Source: Planctomycetota bacterium (GTDB lineage: Bacteria; Planctomycetota; UBA11346). Taken from it: a stretch of 8,257 bases of DNA. The translations under genes were made by a program, and so were the position numbers. Below are positions 1-6,371 of the stretch, one piece after another. Positions within the stretch are counted from its first letter, which is position 1, and every line of letters begins with the position of its first letter. Location of the stretch: the NCBI GenBank assembly GCA_947440715.1, contig CANETI010000101.1, positions 1 through 8,257 on the forward strand. Reading direction: 5' to 3'. The notes under the pieces are model-generated. The model saw only the letters and a list, made by a program, of their open reading frames with translations. It was not told the DNA's origin and searched no databases.

Positions 1-346
1 TGCGGGTGAGCGAGCGTGCGCCGTGATGACACGTCACCATCGTGCCATCGGCAGCAAAAATATTGCCGTTGGAATTATCGCTCGGTTCACGAAACGTGGT
101 GATGCCGTCAGCGGCGGTCCATTTTTTAATTTGATTGTTAGGAATATCGCTGAACACCAAGTAACCACCGTTGGCATTGGTCCAAGCGGGACCTTCTAAG
201 AATTTCATGTCGCCACCTAATTTTCGCACCGTGGCATCGGCAGCCACCACTTTGGCAAAAGCTACGGCATCAACCGGAACGAGATCAGCTGCGTGGGCAA
301 CCACCTGAGCACAGAGGGCGATGAGTGTTGGCAAGATAAAGCGCAT
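1..346 (-). CDS. SMP-30/gluconolactonase-like secreted protein (N-terminal part, runs off the window)
   Basis: About 115 codons of a gene read leftward from ATG at 346; the rest lies beyond base 1. The N-terminus (MRFILPTLIALCAQVVAHA) is a classic Sec signal peptide with likely cleavage near residue 19, so the product is probably periplasmic or secreted. Around residues 51-68 the motif EGPAWTNANGGYLVFSDIPN is the hallmark first blade of SMP-30/gluconolactonase/LRE beta-propellers; its Glu is normally a metal ligand. It is followed by SNGNIFAADGTMVTCHHGAR, the typical second conserved block. Family members hydrolyse sugar lactones such as gluconolactone. The true substrate cannot be told from this fragment. 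The start is supported by GGAG seven bases upstream and by the signal peptide. The gene diverges from ugd. The family call is confident; the substrate is unknown. Confidence 0.88.
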   Translation of the reverse strand, partial: MRFILPTLIALCAQVVAHAADLVPVDAVAFAKVVAADATVRKLGGDMKFLEGPAWTNANGGYLVFSDIPNNQIKKWTAADGITTFREPSDNSNGNIFAADGTMVTCHHGARSLTR

Positions 347-509
347 GAGGCATCTCCGGAAGGTCAGATTTATGAAGATAGGAATGCGCGAATTAGAGCA
401 AAACAGGGCAAAGAGCAAGTTGTACTCAGCGAATGGGCTGGGTGGACCTTGAACCACAGGCCATGATCCGCACAACAGGCGCCCTCATCACCGTTGGGAA
501 AAGCTCACC
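347..509. other. Divergent intergenic region between the lactonase gene and ugd
   Basis: This 163-base gap must hold the 5' signals of both flanking genes. For the leftward gene there is a GGAG Shine-Dalgarno (354-357 on the complement). A very weak promoter-like pair on the minus strand is TTGCTC (413-418) and TAATTC (390-395), 17 bases apart. For ugd, TTGAAC at 449-454 resembles a -35 box but lacks a good -10 partner, and only a weak GGGAA precedes the ATG. No hairpin, repeat or small gene stands out. Confidence 0.35.
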
Positions 510-1871
510 ATGCGCATTGCCATATTTGGTACCGGATATGTCGGACTTGTTTCGGGAACCTGTTTTGCCGAGATGGGCAATCAAGTGATCTGTGTGGATG
601 TTGACGCCGCCAAAGTGGAGCGATTGAACCGGGGGGAAATTCCGATTTATGAAGCGGGTTTGCAGGAATTAGTCGAAGAAAACGTGCATGGCCATCGCCT
701 ACGTTTTACCACCAAGGCAGTCGAAGGGCTCGCCCAGGCTGAGCTCGCTTTTATTTGCGTTGGTACACCCATGTCAGCCAGCGGTGAAGCGGATTTGCGT
801 TATGTTGAATCCGCTGCGCGGGATATTGGTCGTAACATCACTGAATATTGTGTGGTGGTTAATAAAAGCACCGTGCCGGTTGGAACCGCCGACCGGGTAC
901 GTGGATGGGTGTCGGAAGAATTAACCAAGCGTAGTTTGCGTATTGATTTTGATGTTGCTAGTAATCCTGAATTTCTCAAAGAAGGATCGGCGGTTGAGGA
1001 TTTCATGAAGCCAGACCGCGTGGTGGTCGGCGTCGCAAATGATAAAGCGGGTAAATTATTGCACGAGTTATACGCGCCATTTATTCGTAATGGCCTGCGT
1101 TTTTACACCATGGATATTCGCTCGGCAGAAATGACCAAGTACGCGGCGAATGCGATGCTAGCGACGAAGATTAGCTTTATTAATGAGATTTCTAATATTT
1201 GTGAAAAAGTCGGTGCCGATGTGCGACAAGTGCGCTTAGGTGTGGGTGCTGACCAGCGCATTGGTCTACAATTTTTACATCCAGGTGTTGGTTACGGTGG
1301 TTCATGTTTTCCTAAGGACGTACGTGCACTGGTGCATACGGCCAAAGTTGCGGGATATAACGCCGAATTATTGGCCCAAGTTGATGCGGTGAATCAGCGG
1401 CAAAAAAGCGTGATGCTGCATAAACTCCAAGCGTGGTGCGCTTTGAACGGACGTACATTAGCATCGCTCACGATCGCCATGTGGGGTTTGGCATTTAAAC
1501 CGAATACGGATGACGTGCGCGAATCACCCGCTTTAGAATTAATAAAAGTGTTAATCGCTGCTGGTGCGACGGTGCGTGCTTATGATCCAAAGGCGACCCA
1601 TGAGGCGCAACGCGCACTGGGTGATTTGCCGCGCATCACCTATGTGGATGATGCCTATGACGCTACTGAAAACGCAGATGTGTTGTGTCTGATGACCGAA
1701 TGGCGGCCATTCCGCCGTCCGGATTTCCGTCGCCTCGCGCAACAACTGCGTGGCAAGGCGATATTCGATGGGCGTAATCAATACGATGAATCGCGTACGT
1801 CAGCACATGGATTAATGTTATACCCGATTGGCGTGCCAGTGGTGATGACGCGTGCGGCAAAAACCGCGTAA
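510..1871 (+). CDS. ugd: UDP-glucose 6-dehydrogenase
   Basis: Cytoplasmic enzyme that oxidises UDP-glucose twice with NAD+ to give UDP-glucuronate, a precursor of capsule, exopolysaccharide and lipid A sugars. The 453-residue length is normal for bacterial UGDH. The Rossmann motif GTGYVG lies at residues 7-12, followed by the NAD-binding acidic strand end VDVD (29-32). STVPVGT (120-126) and NPEFLKEGSAVEDF (152-165) are signature blocks. Catalytic candidates are all present: Lys210 and Asn214 in MTKYAANA, and Cys266 in GYGGSCFPKD with Asp270. The C-terminal UDP-binding domain shows WGLAFKPNTDDVRESPA. The start matches the family N-terminus exactly, although the ribosome site is weak. The gene is two bases upstream of the yjbQ-like gene, so the two are likely co-transcribed. 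UDP-mannose/ManNAc dehydrogenases are relatives, but the motifs and length fit UGDH best. Confidence 0.97.
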   Translation: MRIAIFGTGYVGLVSGTCFAEMGNQVICVDVDAAKVERLNRGEIPIYEAGLQELVEENVHGHRLRFTTKAVEGLAQAELAFICVGTPMSASGEADLRYVESAARDIGRNITEYCVVVNKSTVPVGTADRVRGWVSEELTKRSLRIDFDVASNPEFLKEGSAVEDFMKPDRVVVGVANDKAGKLLHELYAPFIRNGLRFYTMDIRSAEMTKYAANAMLATKISFINEISNICEKVGADVRQVRLGVGADQRIGLQFLHPGVGYGGSCFPKDVRALVHTAKVAGYNAELLAQVDAVNQRQKSVMLHKLQAWCALNGRTLASLTIAMWGLAFKPNTDDVRESPALELIKVLIAAGATVRAYDPKATHEAQRALGDLPRITYVDDAYDATENADVLCLMTEWRPFRRPDFRRLAQQLRGKAIFDGRNQYDESRTSAHGLMLYPIGVPVVMTRAAKTA

Positions 1872-1873
1872 CC

Positions 1874-2296
1874 ATGAGTTGGTTTCAAACGGTGGTAAGC
1901 TTGCGTGCTCGCCCGCGTGGGTTTCATCTGGTGACGGATGAATTAGTCGGACACGCATCTTATTTACGTCAGGTGCGTATTGGTCTGTGGCATGGGTTTA
2001 TTCAACACACTTCGGCATCGCTCAGCATTAATGAAAATGCCGATCCGAGTGTGCGTACCGATTTAGAACGCTGGACGCGGGAATCAATTCCTGATGGTGC
2101 GCGTTATTTTGCCCACGACGCCGAAGGCGATGACGACATGCCTGCGCATGTGAAGGCGTCATTATTTGGTGCAGGGGTGTTAATCCCTATTCGCGATGGT
2201 CATTTACAATTGGGAACGTGGCAGGGCATTTATTTAGGGGAACATCGCGATCTTGGCGGCAGTCGTAACGTCATTGTAACCGTGATGGGAGAGTAA
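1874..2296 (+). CDS. yjbQ: YjbQ/UPF0047 family protein (putative thiamine-phosphate synthase-like)
   Basis: A complete 140-residue member of the YjbQ (UPF0047) family, whose usual length is about 130-140. Conserved blocks are HTSASLSINENADPSVR (45-61), GDDDMPAHVKASLFG (85-99) and LQLGTWQGIYLGEHRD (111-126). The histidines at 45, 81, 92 and 124 and the acidic residues between them are the kind seen in the family's proposed metal/phosphate pocket. Some family members have weak thiamine-phosphate synthase activity, but the physiological role is unsettled, so function is known only at family level. The start lies two bases after the ugd stop and has no Shine-Dalgarno of its own, so translation is probably coupled to ugd. 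The gene ends 26 bases from the oppositely oriented AsmA-like gene, and no clear terminator is visible in that gap. Confidence 0.93.
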   Translation: MSWFQTVVSLRARPRGFHLVTDELVGHASYLRQVRIGLWHGFIQHTSASLSINENADPSVRTDLERWTRESIPDGARYFAHDAEGDDDMPAHVKASLFGAGVLIPIRDGHLQLGTWQGIYLGEHRDLGGSRNVIVTVMGE

Positions 2297-2322
2297 ACGC
2301 CCCTGGGTTTTAATAATAATAG

Positions 2323-3135
2323 CTAATGGCTGGCGAATGGATTAATAACCACGACTGGTTTGGTGACATTTCCTCGGACAACGGCGCGGGCGACATGGCT
2401 ACTGGCGAAGGCTAAGGCACTACCGAACCATTTGCCCACAAACCACACTTGGCTGAGTAGACCACCAGAAACATGCGGGATAACTAGTAGACGTAAAGAA
2501 CCGTCTAGCATAACAATTCCAGATATGAGCATGATGCCTTTGGGCATAACGACACTGGCCGATGATAAGCGAATTGCTCCTTCTTTAATGTCAAAATTTG
2601 CTTCGGCAGAGTCTTGATTTCGTACATTGGAAATGTCGCCGACCAGCAAATTGGTGAGAAATGACAGCTCAACTAAATTGCCGTTCGTTATGGCAATGCG
2701 TCCGCGTCCTTCGGCTTCTTCTGGTTTCCCCAGTGGAAATGAAATTTCGATTTGTCCTGAAACGACACCCGAGTAACTATCCGCATTACCACCATAGGCA
2801 GAGAGTAAGGTGGCTAAATCAACGTTGTTTACCGTCGTTGATATGTGCATGCGGTTGCGAATAAAATCAATAGACAGGGATCCTTTTGCTGTTCCGCCAA
2901 AAACGGTTGCTTGGCAATCATGAAATAAGAGAACATTTTTCTGTAGTTCAGGACGACTTACGACATCGTGAAGGACCAGTGGTCCAACCGTCAGTTCGTT
3001 GGTGTGAATAATTTCGCCCGTAATACTCGCTTCGAAATCACTCGCGGCTAACGTGGTGGTTACTTCTCCTGCGCGAGCGGCGGACATGATTAATGTCAAC
3101 GCCATTCCCATGACCATAGCGATTAGATTTTTCAT
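2323..3135 (-). CDS. Exported AsmA-like C-terminal-domain protein
   Basis: A 270-residue protein with a signal peptide (residues 1-22, MKNLIAMVMGMALTLIMSA then ARA), probably periplasmic or anchored at the inner membrane. The body is rich in alternating beta-strand patterns. From about residue 85 it follows the layout of the AsmA-family C-terminal region: GSLSIDF, a middle segment ending in EGRGRIAITNGNLVELSFL (about 141-159), ANFDIKEGAIRLSSASVVM, then repeated strands and a final GNVTKPVVVINPF. AsmA-like proteins are linked to envelope lipid transport and outer-membrane homeostasis; here that role is inferred. The start at 3135 is chosen because its ATG overlaps the upstream stop (ATGA) and opens directly on the signal peptide. 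A longer frame to 3312 would bury the signal sequence and overlap the cyclodeaminase gene by 181 bases. It is much shorter than classical AsmA (600 or more residues), so it keeps only the C-terminal module. Confidence 0.75.
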   Translation of the reverse strand: MKNLIAMVMGMALTLIMSAARAGEVTTTLAASDFEASITGEIIHTNELTVGPLVLHDVVSRPELQKNVLLFHDCQATVFGGTAKGSLSIDFIRNRMHISTTVNNVDLATLLSAYGGNADSYSGVVSGQIEISFPLGKPEEAEGRGRIAITNGNLVELSFLTNLLVGDISNVRNQDSAEANFDIKEGAIRLSSASVVMPKGIMLISGIVMLDGSLRLLVIPHVSGGLLSQVWFVGKWFGSALAFASSHVARAVVRGNVTKPVVVINPFASH

Positions 3136-3698
3136 GCGCCCATTTCCATCGCGCATTGTTCTGCCAATTGTAATGCTGCCAGATGAGTGCGTGCTGCGGT
3201 TATGGTGGTGTCGTTCGGTTGGTTTATGAGCAACGTTTGCCAGGCGGCGCGGCCTGCACCGCACAGTAAATGAATGCCAACGTTGACGTCGGACATTAAA
3301 TAAGGATTGCACCGCGGCCTAAAAGCGGCGAGGCCAGCAGCATGTTGCGCGCACAACGCCAACAACTGTGCAGGAACGGCAATAGCTGCCGCCGTTGCCT
3401 GGGCTATGGCGAGCGGGTCTTTATTTTTTCGTGCCGCTGTCAGTGCGGCATAAGCAATGGCATCTTCATCTGCGGTTTGCAGGCATGCGGTTGCCGTTTG
3501 GGTTAGTAGTTCGGCAAGGGTAAGCGATTCCGCTTCGATGGCCGTATATTTTGTGCCAGTCGTATAACGAGCGGCCATGGCGCCCGCGGCACAGCCGAGT
3601 GCCGCAGCAATGGCGGCCGCTGCGCCGCCCCCTGGGGTGGGTGTACGTTCGCTGAGGGCCTTGGTAATGTCGCTCAGTCGTTGATCGGCTAGCGGCAT
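3132..3698 (-). CDS. Cyclodeaminase/cyclohydrolase family protein (FTCD_C domain, stand-alone)
   Basis: A 188-residue, alanine-rich, all-helical protein of the formiminotransferase-cyclodeaminase C-terminal family. Diagnostic motifs are TPTPGGGAAAA (19-29), the DxxAY element at 78-83 (DEDAIAYAAL region) and NPYLMSDVNVG (131-141), which carries the Asp of the folate site. In animals this domain converts 5-formimino-THF to 5,10-methenyl-THF plus ammonia. Stand-alone bacterial versions (FchA type) act as methenyl-THF cyclohydrolases in one-carbon metabolism. No formiminotransferase domain is attached and no other folate or histidine-degradation gene lies nearby, so which reaction it performs is open. 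The gene follows murA by six bases and overlaps the AsmA-like gene by four, placing it in the middle of a three-gene operon. It is cytosolic, with no signal peptide. Confidence 0.88.
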   Translation of the reverse strand: MPLADQRLSDITKALSERTPTPGGGAAAAIAAALGCAAGAMAARYTTGTKYTAIEAESLTLAELLTQTATACLQTADEDAIAYAALTAARKNKDPLAIAQATAAAIAVPAQLLALCAQHAAGLAAFRPRCNPYLMSDVNVGIHLLCGAGRAAWQTLLINQPNDTTITAARTHLAALQLAEQCAMEMGA

Positions 3699-3704
3699 GA
3701 TTAA

Positions 3705-5006
3705 TTAACCGCCCGCTGCCAATGCTTGCTCAGGTTGACCAGAAGATACGCGGGTGATTTTTGCACCGATTTTACGTAAGCGTTCTTCGATTCGTTCATA
3801 ACCGCGATCAATATGGTAGACTCGACTGATGAGCGTTTCCCCTTGGGCAGCCATGCCTGCGATAACTAACGCGGCAGATGCACGTAAATCACTGGCCATT
3901 ACTTCTGCGCCAGACAATTTTTCGACCCCTTGAATAATGGCTTGACCATTTGCGACGCTGATTTTTGCCCCCATACGTTTCATTTCGGCAGCGGCCATAA
4001 ATCGTTCTGGATAGATGCGCTCAGTAATCGTGGAGGTTCCTTCGGCGAGTGACATGAGCGCCATGGTTTGCGCCTGCGCATCGGTGGGAAATGCGGGATG
4101 CGGCAGGGTGACGACTTCGGTCGCTTTCCAGCGTTGCTCGGGAACAATGGTTAAACTCGTGGCTTTGCGTTCGACGTGGATGCCCATTTGGCGCAACACA
4201 TCGAGCATGGCCAACATGTGGCTCGGGCGACAGCCGGTGATGGTAATGGGCGAACGGGTTATGGCGCCAGCCAAGACAAAGGTGGCAGCTTCAATACGAT
4301 CTGGAATGACGCTCCAATTGGCGGCTTTTAATTTACGCACACCTTGAATGGTGATGCGTGGGCTACCCGCACCGGTAATTTTTGCGCCCATACTATTGAG
4401 ACAGTCAGCTAAATCGACGACTTCGGGTTCGCAGGCGGCGCACTCGATAGTGGTGGTGCCTTTAGCGAGGGCAGCCGCACACATGACATTGTCCGTGGCT
4501 AATACCGATGAGCCAAATTTTCCGCCTAAGTAAATTTCCGCGCCTTTGAGTCCGCCTTTGGGTGCTTTGGCGTGGACGTAGCCATGCTCCAACGTGATTT
4601 CGGCGCCCAGTGCTTCGAGGCCTTTTAAATGCAAATCAATTGGACGCTCACCTATGACGCAACCACCAGGTAATGAGACCGTTGCTTCACCGCGAGCGGC
4701 AAGCAGGGGGCCTAATACACAGACGCCAGCGCGCATTTGCTTTACTAATTCGTATGGCGCTGTGCTGTTGTAGGTGTCGCGCATCAGCGTGCTAATAACG
4801 CGCCCCGTCCATTGCGTTTCGACGCCCAATGTATTGAGGATTTTCACCTGCGTTTGAATATCGCGCAGGGTGGGAATATTACCAAAGCGACAGGCTTCAC
4901 CCGTCATCAGCGAAACCGCTAAGATGGGCAGCGCGCTGTTTTTAGAACCGGATACCGCAATGGAACCCGACAGGCGTTGACCGCCTTTAATAAGAAATGT
5001 GTCCAT
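3705..5006 (-). CDS. murA: UDP-N-acetylglucosamine 1-carboxyvinyltransferase
   Basis: First committed step of peptidoglycan synthesis: transfers enolpyruvate from PEP to UDP-GlcNAc in the cytoplasm. With the ATG start at 5006 the protein has 433 residues (E. coli MurA has 419). Lys22-Asn23 (GSKNSALP) then fall at the same numbers as in E. coli. The loop Cys is present at residue 116 (LPGGCVIGERPIDLH), predicting fosfomycin sensitivity. Asp309 (FPTDAQAQ), SDLRASAALV with its PEP-binding Arg, and YHIDRGYERIEERL complete the set. A GTG at 5015 would add three residues, but neither start has a strong Shine-Dalgarno. It heads a minus-strand operon with the cyclodeaminase-family and AsmA-like genes. 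The C-terminus carries a short Gln/Ala/Gly extension. Identity is not in doubt; only the start is. Confidence 0.97.
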   Translation of the reverse strand: MDTFLIKGGQRLSGSIAVSGSKNSALPILAVSLMTGEACRFGNIPTLRDIQTQVKILNTLGVETQWTGRVISTLMRDTYNSTAPYELVKQMRAGVCVLGPLLAARGEATVSLPGGCVIGERPIDLHLKGLEALGAEITLEHGYVHAKAPKGGLKGAEIYLGGKFGSSVLATDNVMCAAALAKGTTTIECAACEPEVVDLADCLNSMGAKITGAGSPRITIQGVRKLKAANWSVIPDRIEAATFVLAGAITRSPITITGCRPSHMLAMLDVLRQMGIHVERKATSLTIVPEQRWKATEVVTLPHPAFPTDAQAQTMALMSLAEGTSTITERIYPERFMAAAEMKRMGAKISVANGQAIIQGVEKLSGAEVMASDLRASAALVIAGMAAQGETLISRVYHIDRGYERIEERLRKIGAKITRVSSGQPEQALAAGG

Positions 5007-5020
5007 GGTTTGCACACTAA

Positions 5021-5043
5021 CGCTGCCGCCGTGAGCGCCAGCG
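5021..5043 (-). promoter_or_regulatory. Hairpin in the murA leader
   Basis: Read on the murA strand, CGCTG at one end pairs with CAGCG at the other. A G-G mismatch follows, then CGC pairs with GCG around the loop TCACG. The structure ends six bases from the alternative GTG and 14 from the ATG, so it sits where the ribosome would land. Eight GC-rich pairs could form in the mRNA, but a regulatory effect is only inferred, and short GC-rich hairpins also arise by chance. Confidence 0.3.
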
Positions 5044-5091
5044 TCGACCGCGACCGGGCCAAGATCGCGTACAGATAACCAAGAAAGACAC

Positions 5092-5105
5092 TGACCAGGT
5101 GATCA
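5092..5105. promoter_or_regulatory. Imperfect palindrome, possible operator
   Basis: TGACCAGGTGATCA reads as TGA-N-CA-NN-TG-N-TCA, so ten of 14 positions are symmetric. It lies in the divergent murA/rsmE region, about 85 bases from each start, a reasonable place for a dimeric regulator. There is only one copy and no regulator gene nearby, so this is weak. Confidence 0.2.
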
Positions 5106-5176
5106 AATCGGCATCGTCAGCTTCTTGCTTTTGCCCATTGGAAGCGTGACAAAGCACCATGCCGATTGCGTTTCCC

Positions 5177-5182
5177 AGGTGG
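5177..5182 (+). promoter_or_regulatory. Ribosome binding site that decides the rsmE start
   Basis: AGGTGG lies eight bases before ATG 5191. It supports that start over a TTG at 5125, which would add 22 residues that do not resemble the RsmE N-terminus. Confidence 0.6.
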
Positions 5183-5190
5183 TGGACCTT

Positions 5191-5883
5191 ATGCGAACCT
5201 TGTTAAGTGCGGCACCATTGATTGTCGGCACGGTGATTATCGCAGGTGAGGAAGCGCATCATGGTCGTAGTGTGCTGCGGTTGCGCGTTGGCGATGAACT
5301 GCGGGTTGCTGATGGTGCGGGCCGTAGTGGAAATGGGACCGTGTTGGGTATGGCTCGCGATCAGTTAGATGTGCGGATCGACATCGTTGATCAGTTGCCC
5401 AAAGAGGCTGCGCATCAATTGACCGTGGTATTTGCGCCTCCGAAAGGTGATCGCCTAAGTGATGTCGTGCGTGGTTTGACGGAAATCGGCGTTGGAACCA
5501 TTCGCTTGTTGGAGTGTGATCGGAGTGAGCGCGTGCCTGGAAAACTGGATCGTTTGCAGCGAGTCGCAGCCGAGGCGTTGAAGCAATGTCGCCGAGCTTA
5601 CTTGCCGATTTTTGGTCCGCCCGCCACCATTCAGACCTTGGCAGGCGCTGGCGATGAGCTTATCGTGCTTGACCGTATGGGGAGCGCTCCGAGACAATCA
5701 GTTCCGCGTCCGCTCACTTTGGTGATTGGACCGGAAGGTGGTTTGACGGTGGATGAGTTGGCTTTGCTGACTGCCGCAGGCGCTGTTGCTGTACGCGTCG
5801 CAGGTCCCATTCTGCGTATCGAAACTGCCGCCCTTGCCGCCGCTGCGGTGTGGGCATCTGCCTGGGAGCATACTCGCTCGTGA
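5191..5883 (+). CDS. rsmE: 16S rRNA (uracil-1498-N3)-methyltransferase
   Basis: A 230-residue SPOUT-class methyltransferase that modifies U1498 of 16S rRNA using S-adenosylmethionine, acting on the 30S subunit. Residues 1 to about 67 form the PUA-like RNA-binding part (GEEAHHGRSVLRLRVGDEL then VADGAG). The knot domain shows APPKGDRLSDVVRGLTEIGV (82-101), EALKQCRRAYLP (128-139), the SAM-loop motif LVIGPEGGLTVDEL (177-190) and ILRIETAALAA (207-217). The length is close to E. coli RsmE (243). It is cytoplasmic and housekeeping. The start at 5191 rests on the AGGTGG site and on homology-like alignment of the N-terminus. Its stop overlaps the next gene's GTG by four bases, making it the leading gene of a five-gene plus-strand operon otherwise devoted to envelope proteins. 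Confidence 0.94.
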   Translation: MRTLLSAAPLIVGTVIIAGEEAHHGRSVLRLRVGDELRVADGAGRSGNGTVLGMARDQLDVRIDIVDQLPKEAAHQLTVVFAPPKGDRLSDVVRGLTEIGVGTIRLLECDRSERVPGKLDRLQRVAAEALKQCRRAYLPIFGPPATIQTLAGAGDELIVLDRMGSAPRQSVPRPLTLVIGPEGGLTVDELALLTAAGAVAVRVAGPILRIETAALAAAAVWASAWEHTRS

Positions 5884-6371
5884 ACGAAATCTCATCATCA
5901 GCCGATGCATCAGCACCGACCGGTTCGTCTGCTGCGCCAACGCCAGCGCCTGCTCCATCTGCTGCTAGCGCATTTTGTTTTACTGACCCAGGTTGTCGCA
6001 CCGAAGTGCGATTAGGCGCATTAATTATTTTGGCCTCGGTATTTTTATGGTTGTGGTTGGGGCCAACCATGTCGAGTCGACTTTATCTAGTTGGTGCGCC
6101 GTTATTATTAATTGGCATCCCAATTCAAGCCATCCAGGCGAAGCGAGACGGACGTCCTGGTTATCCGTGGAAGTTAGGATTGACCATGGCAATTGGTGGG
6201 GCCCTGATGTGGCCAGATTTGCGTTACCGTGAAAGTCCCACTGGTCCGGTGTATGTCCAAGAAGTTGGGCCATTGTTGCTTGCTGCCGGTGTGTGGATTT
6301 TAGCGTGGTGGCCGATTGCTCGTTCCCGTTCTCGTTCTGCTGACTCTGCTGCGAAGGAAGTTGCTGCATGA
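5880..6371 (+). CDS. Small polytopic membrane protein, unrecognised family
   Basis: A 163-residue protein that I do not recognise. The N-terminal 30 or so residues are a low-complexity Ser/Ala/Pro/Thr linker (SAPTGSSAAPTPAPAPSAAS), followed by a short segment with two cysteines (AFCFTDPGCR). Four hydrophobic segments follow at about 45-61, 67-85, 100-112 and 129-147, separated by short loops (AKRDGRPGYPWK; RYRESPTGPVYVQE). The C-terminus is a charged tail with an Arg-Ser repeat (RSRSRSADS). It is therefore an inner-membrane protein with a disordered N-terminal arm. The GTG start at 5880 is chosen because GTGA overlaps the rsmE stop and GGGAG lies 11 bases upstream; a GTG at 5850 in the same frame is an alternative. 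Its ATGA stop couples it to the PilO-like gene. Function is unknown; context suggests it is a membrane partner of the downstream proteins. Confidence 0.75.
   Translation: MNEISSSADASAPTGSSAAPTPAPAPSAASAFCFTDPGCRTEVRLGALIILASVFLWLWLGPTMSSRLYLVGAPLLLIGIPIQAIQAKRDGRPGYPWKLGLTMAIGGALMWPDLRYRESPTGPVYVQEVGPLLLAAGVWILAWWPIARSRSRSADSAAKEVAA

Larger units (their letters stand above)
5007..5190. other. Divergent intergenic region between murA and rsmE
   Basis: This 184-base gap carries the 5' regions of two diverging operons. No convincing -35/-10 pair was found on either strand. It contains a GC-rich hairpin close to murA (5021-5043), an imperfect palindrome (5092-5105), a pyrimidine-rich stretch around 5121-5133, and the rsmE Shine-Dalgarno at 5177-5182. 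Confidence 0.5.

Noticed and set aside
449..477. Promoter with TTGAAC as -35 upstream of ugd
   Set aside because: At 17 bases spacing the -10 would be ACAACA, which is too far from consensus to report as a promoter.
2297..2322. Bidirectional terminator in the convergent gap
   Set aside because: Only three-base stems can be drawn next to the T-rich stretch, too weak to call.
3136..3312. N-terminal extension of the AsmA-like frame (59 residues, Arg/His-rich)
   Set aside because: It is the reverse-frame shadow of the cyclodeaminase gene, lacks hydrophobic character, and would bury a good signal peptide behind it.
4015..4533. Two plus-strand frames opposite murA
   Set aside because: Both lie wholly inside a clear murA coding region, with no ribosome site or domain of their own.
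5125..5190. TTG-initiated extension of rsmE by 22 residues
   Set aside because: The ATG at 5191 has a proper Shine-Dalgarno and matches the family N-terminus; the extension does not.
5714..6070. Minus-strand frame across the rsmE/membrane-protein junction
   Set aside because: Composition mirrors the Ala/Pro-rich linker on the other strand, and no start signals are present.
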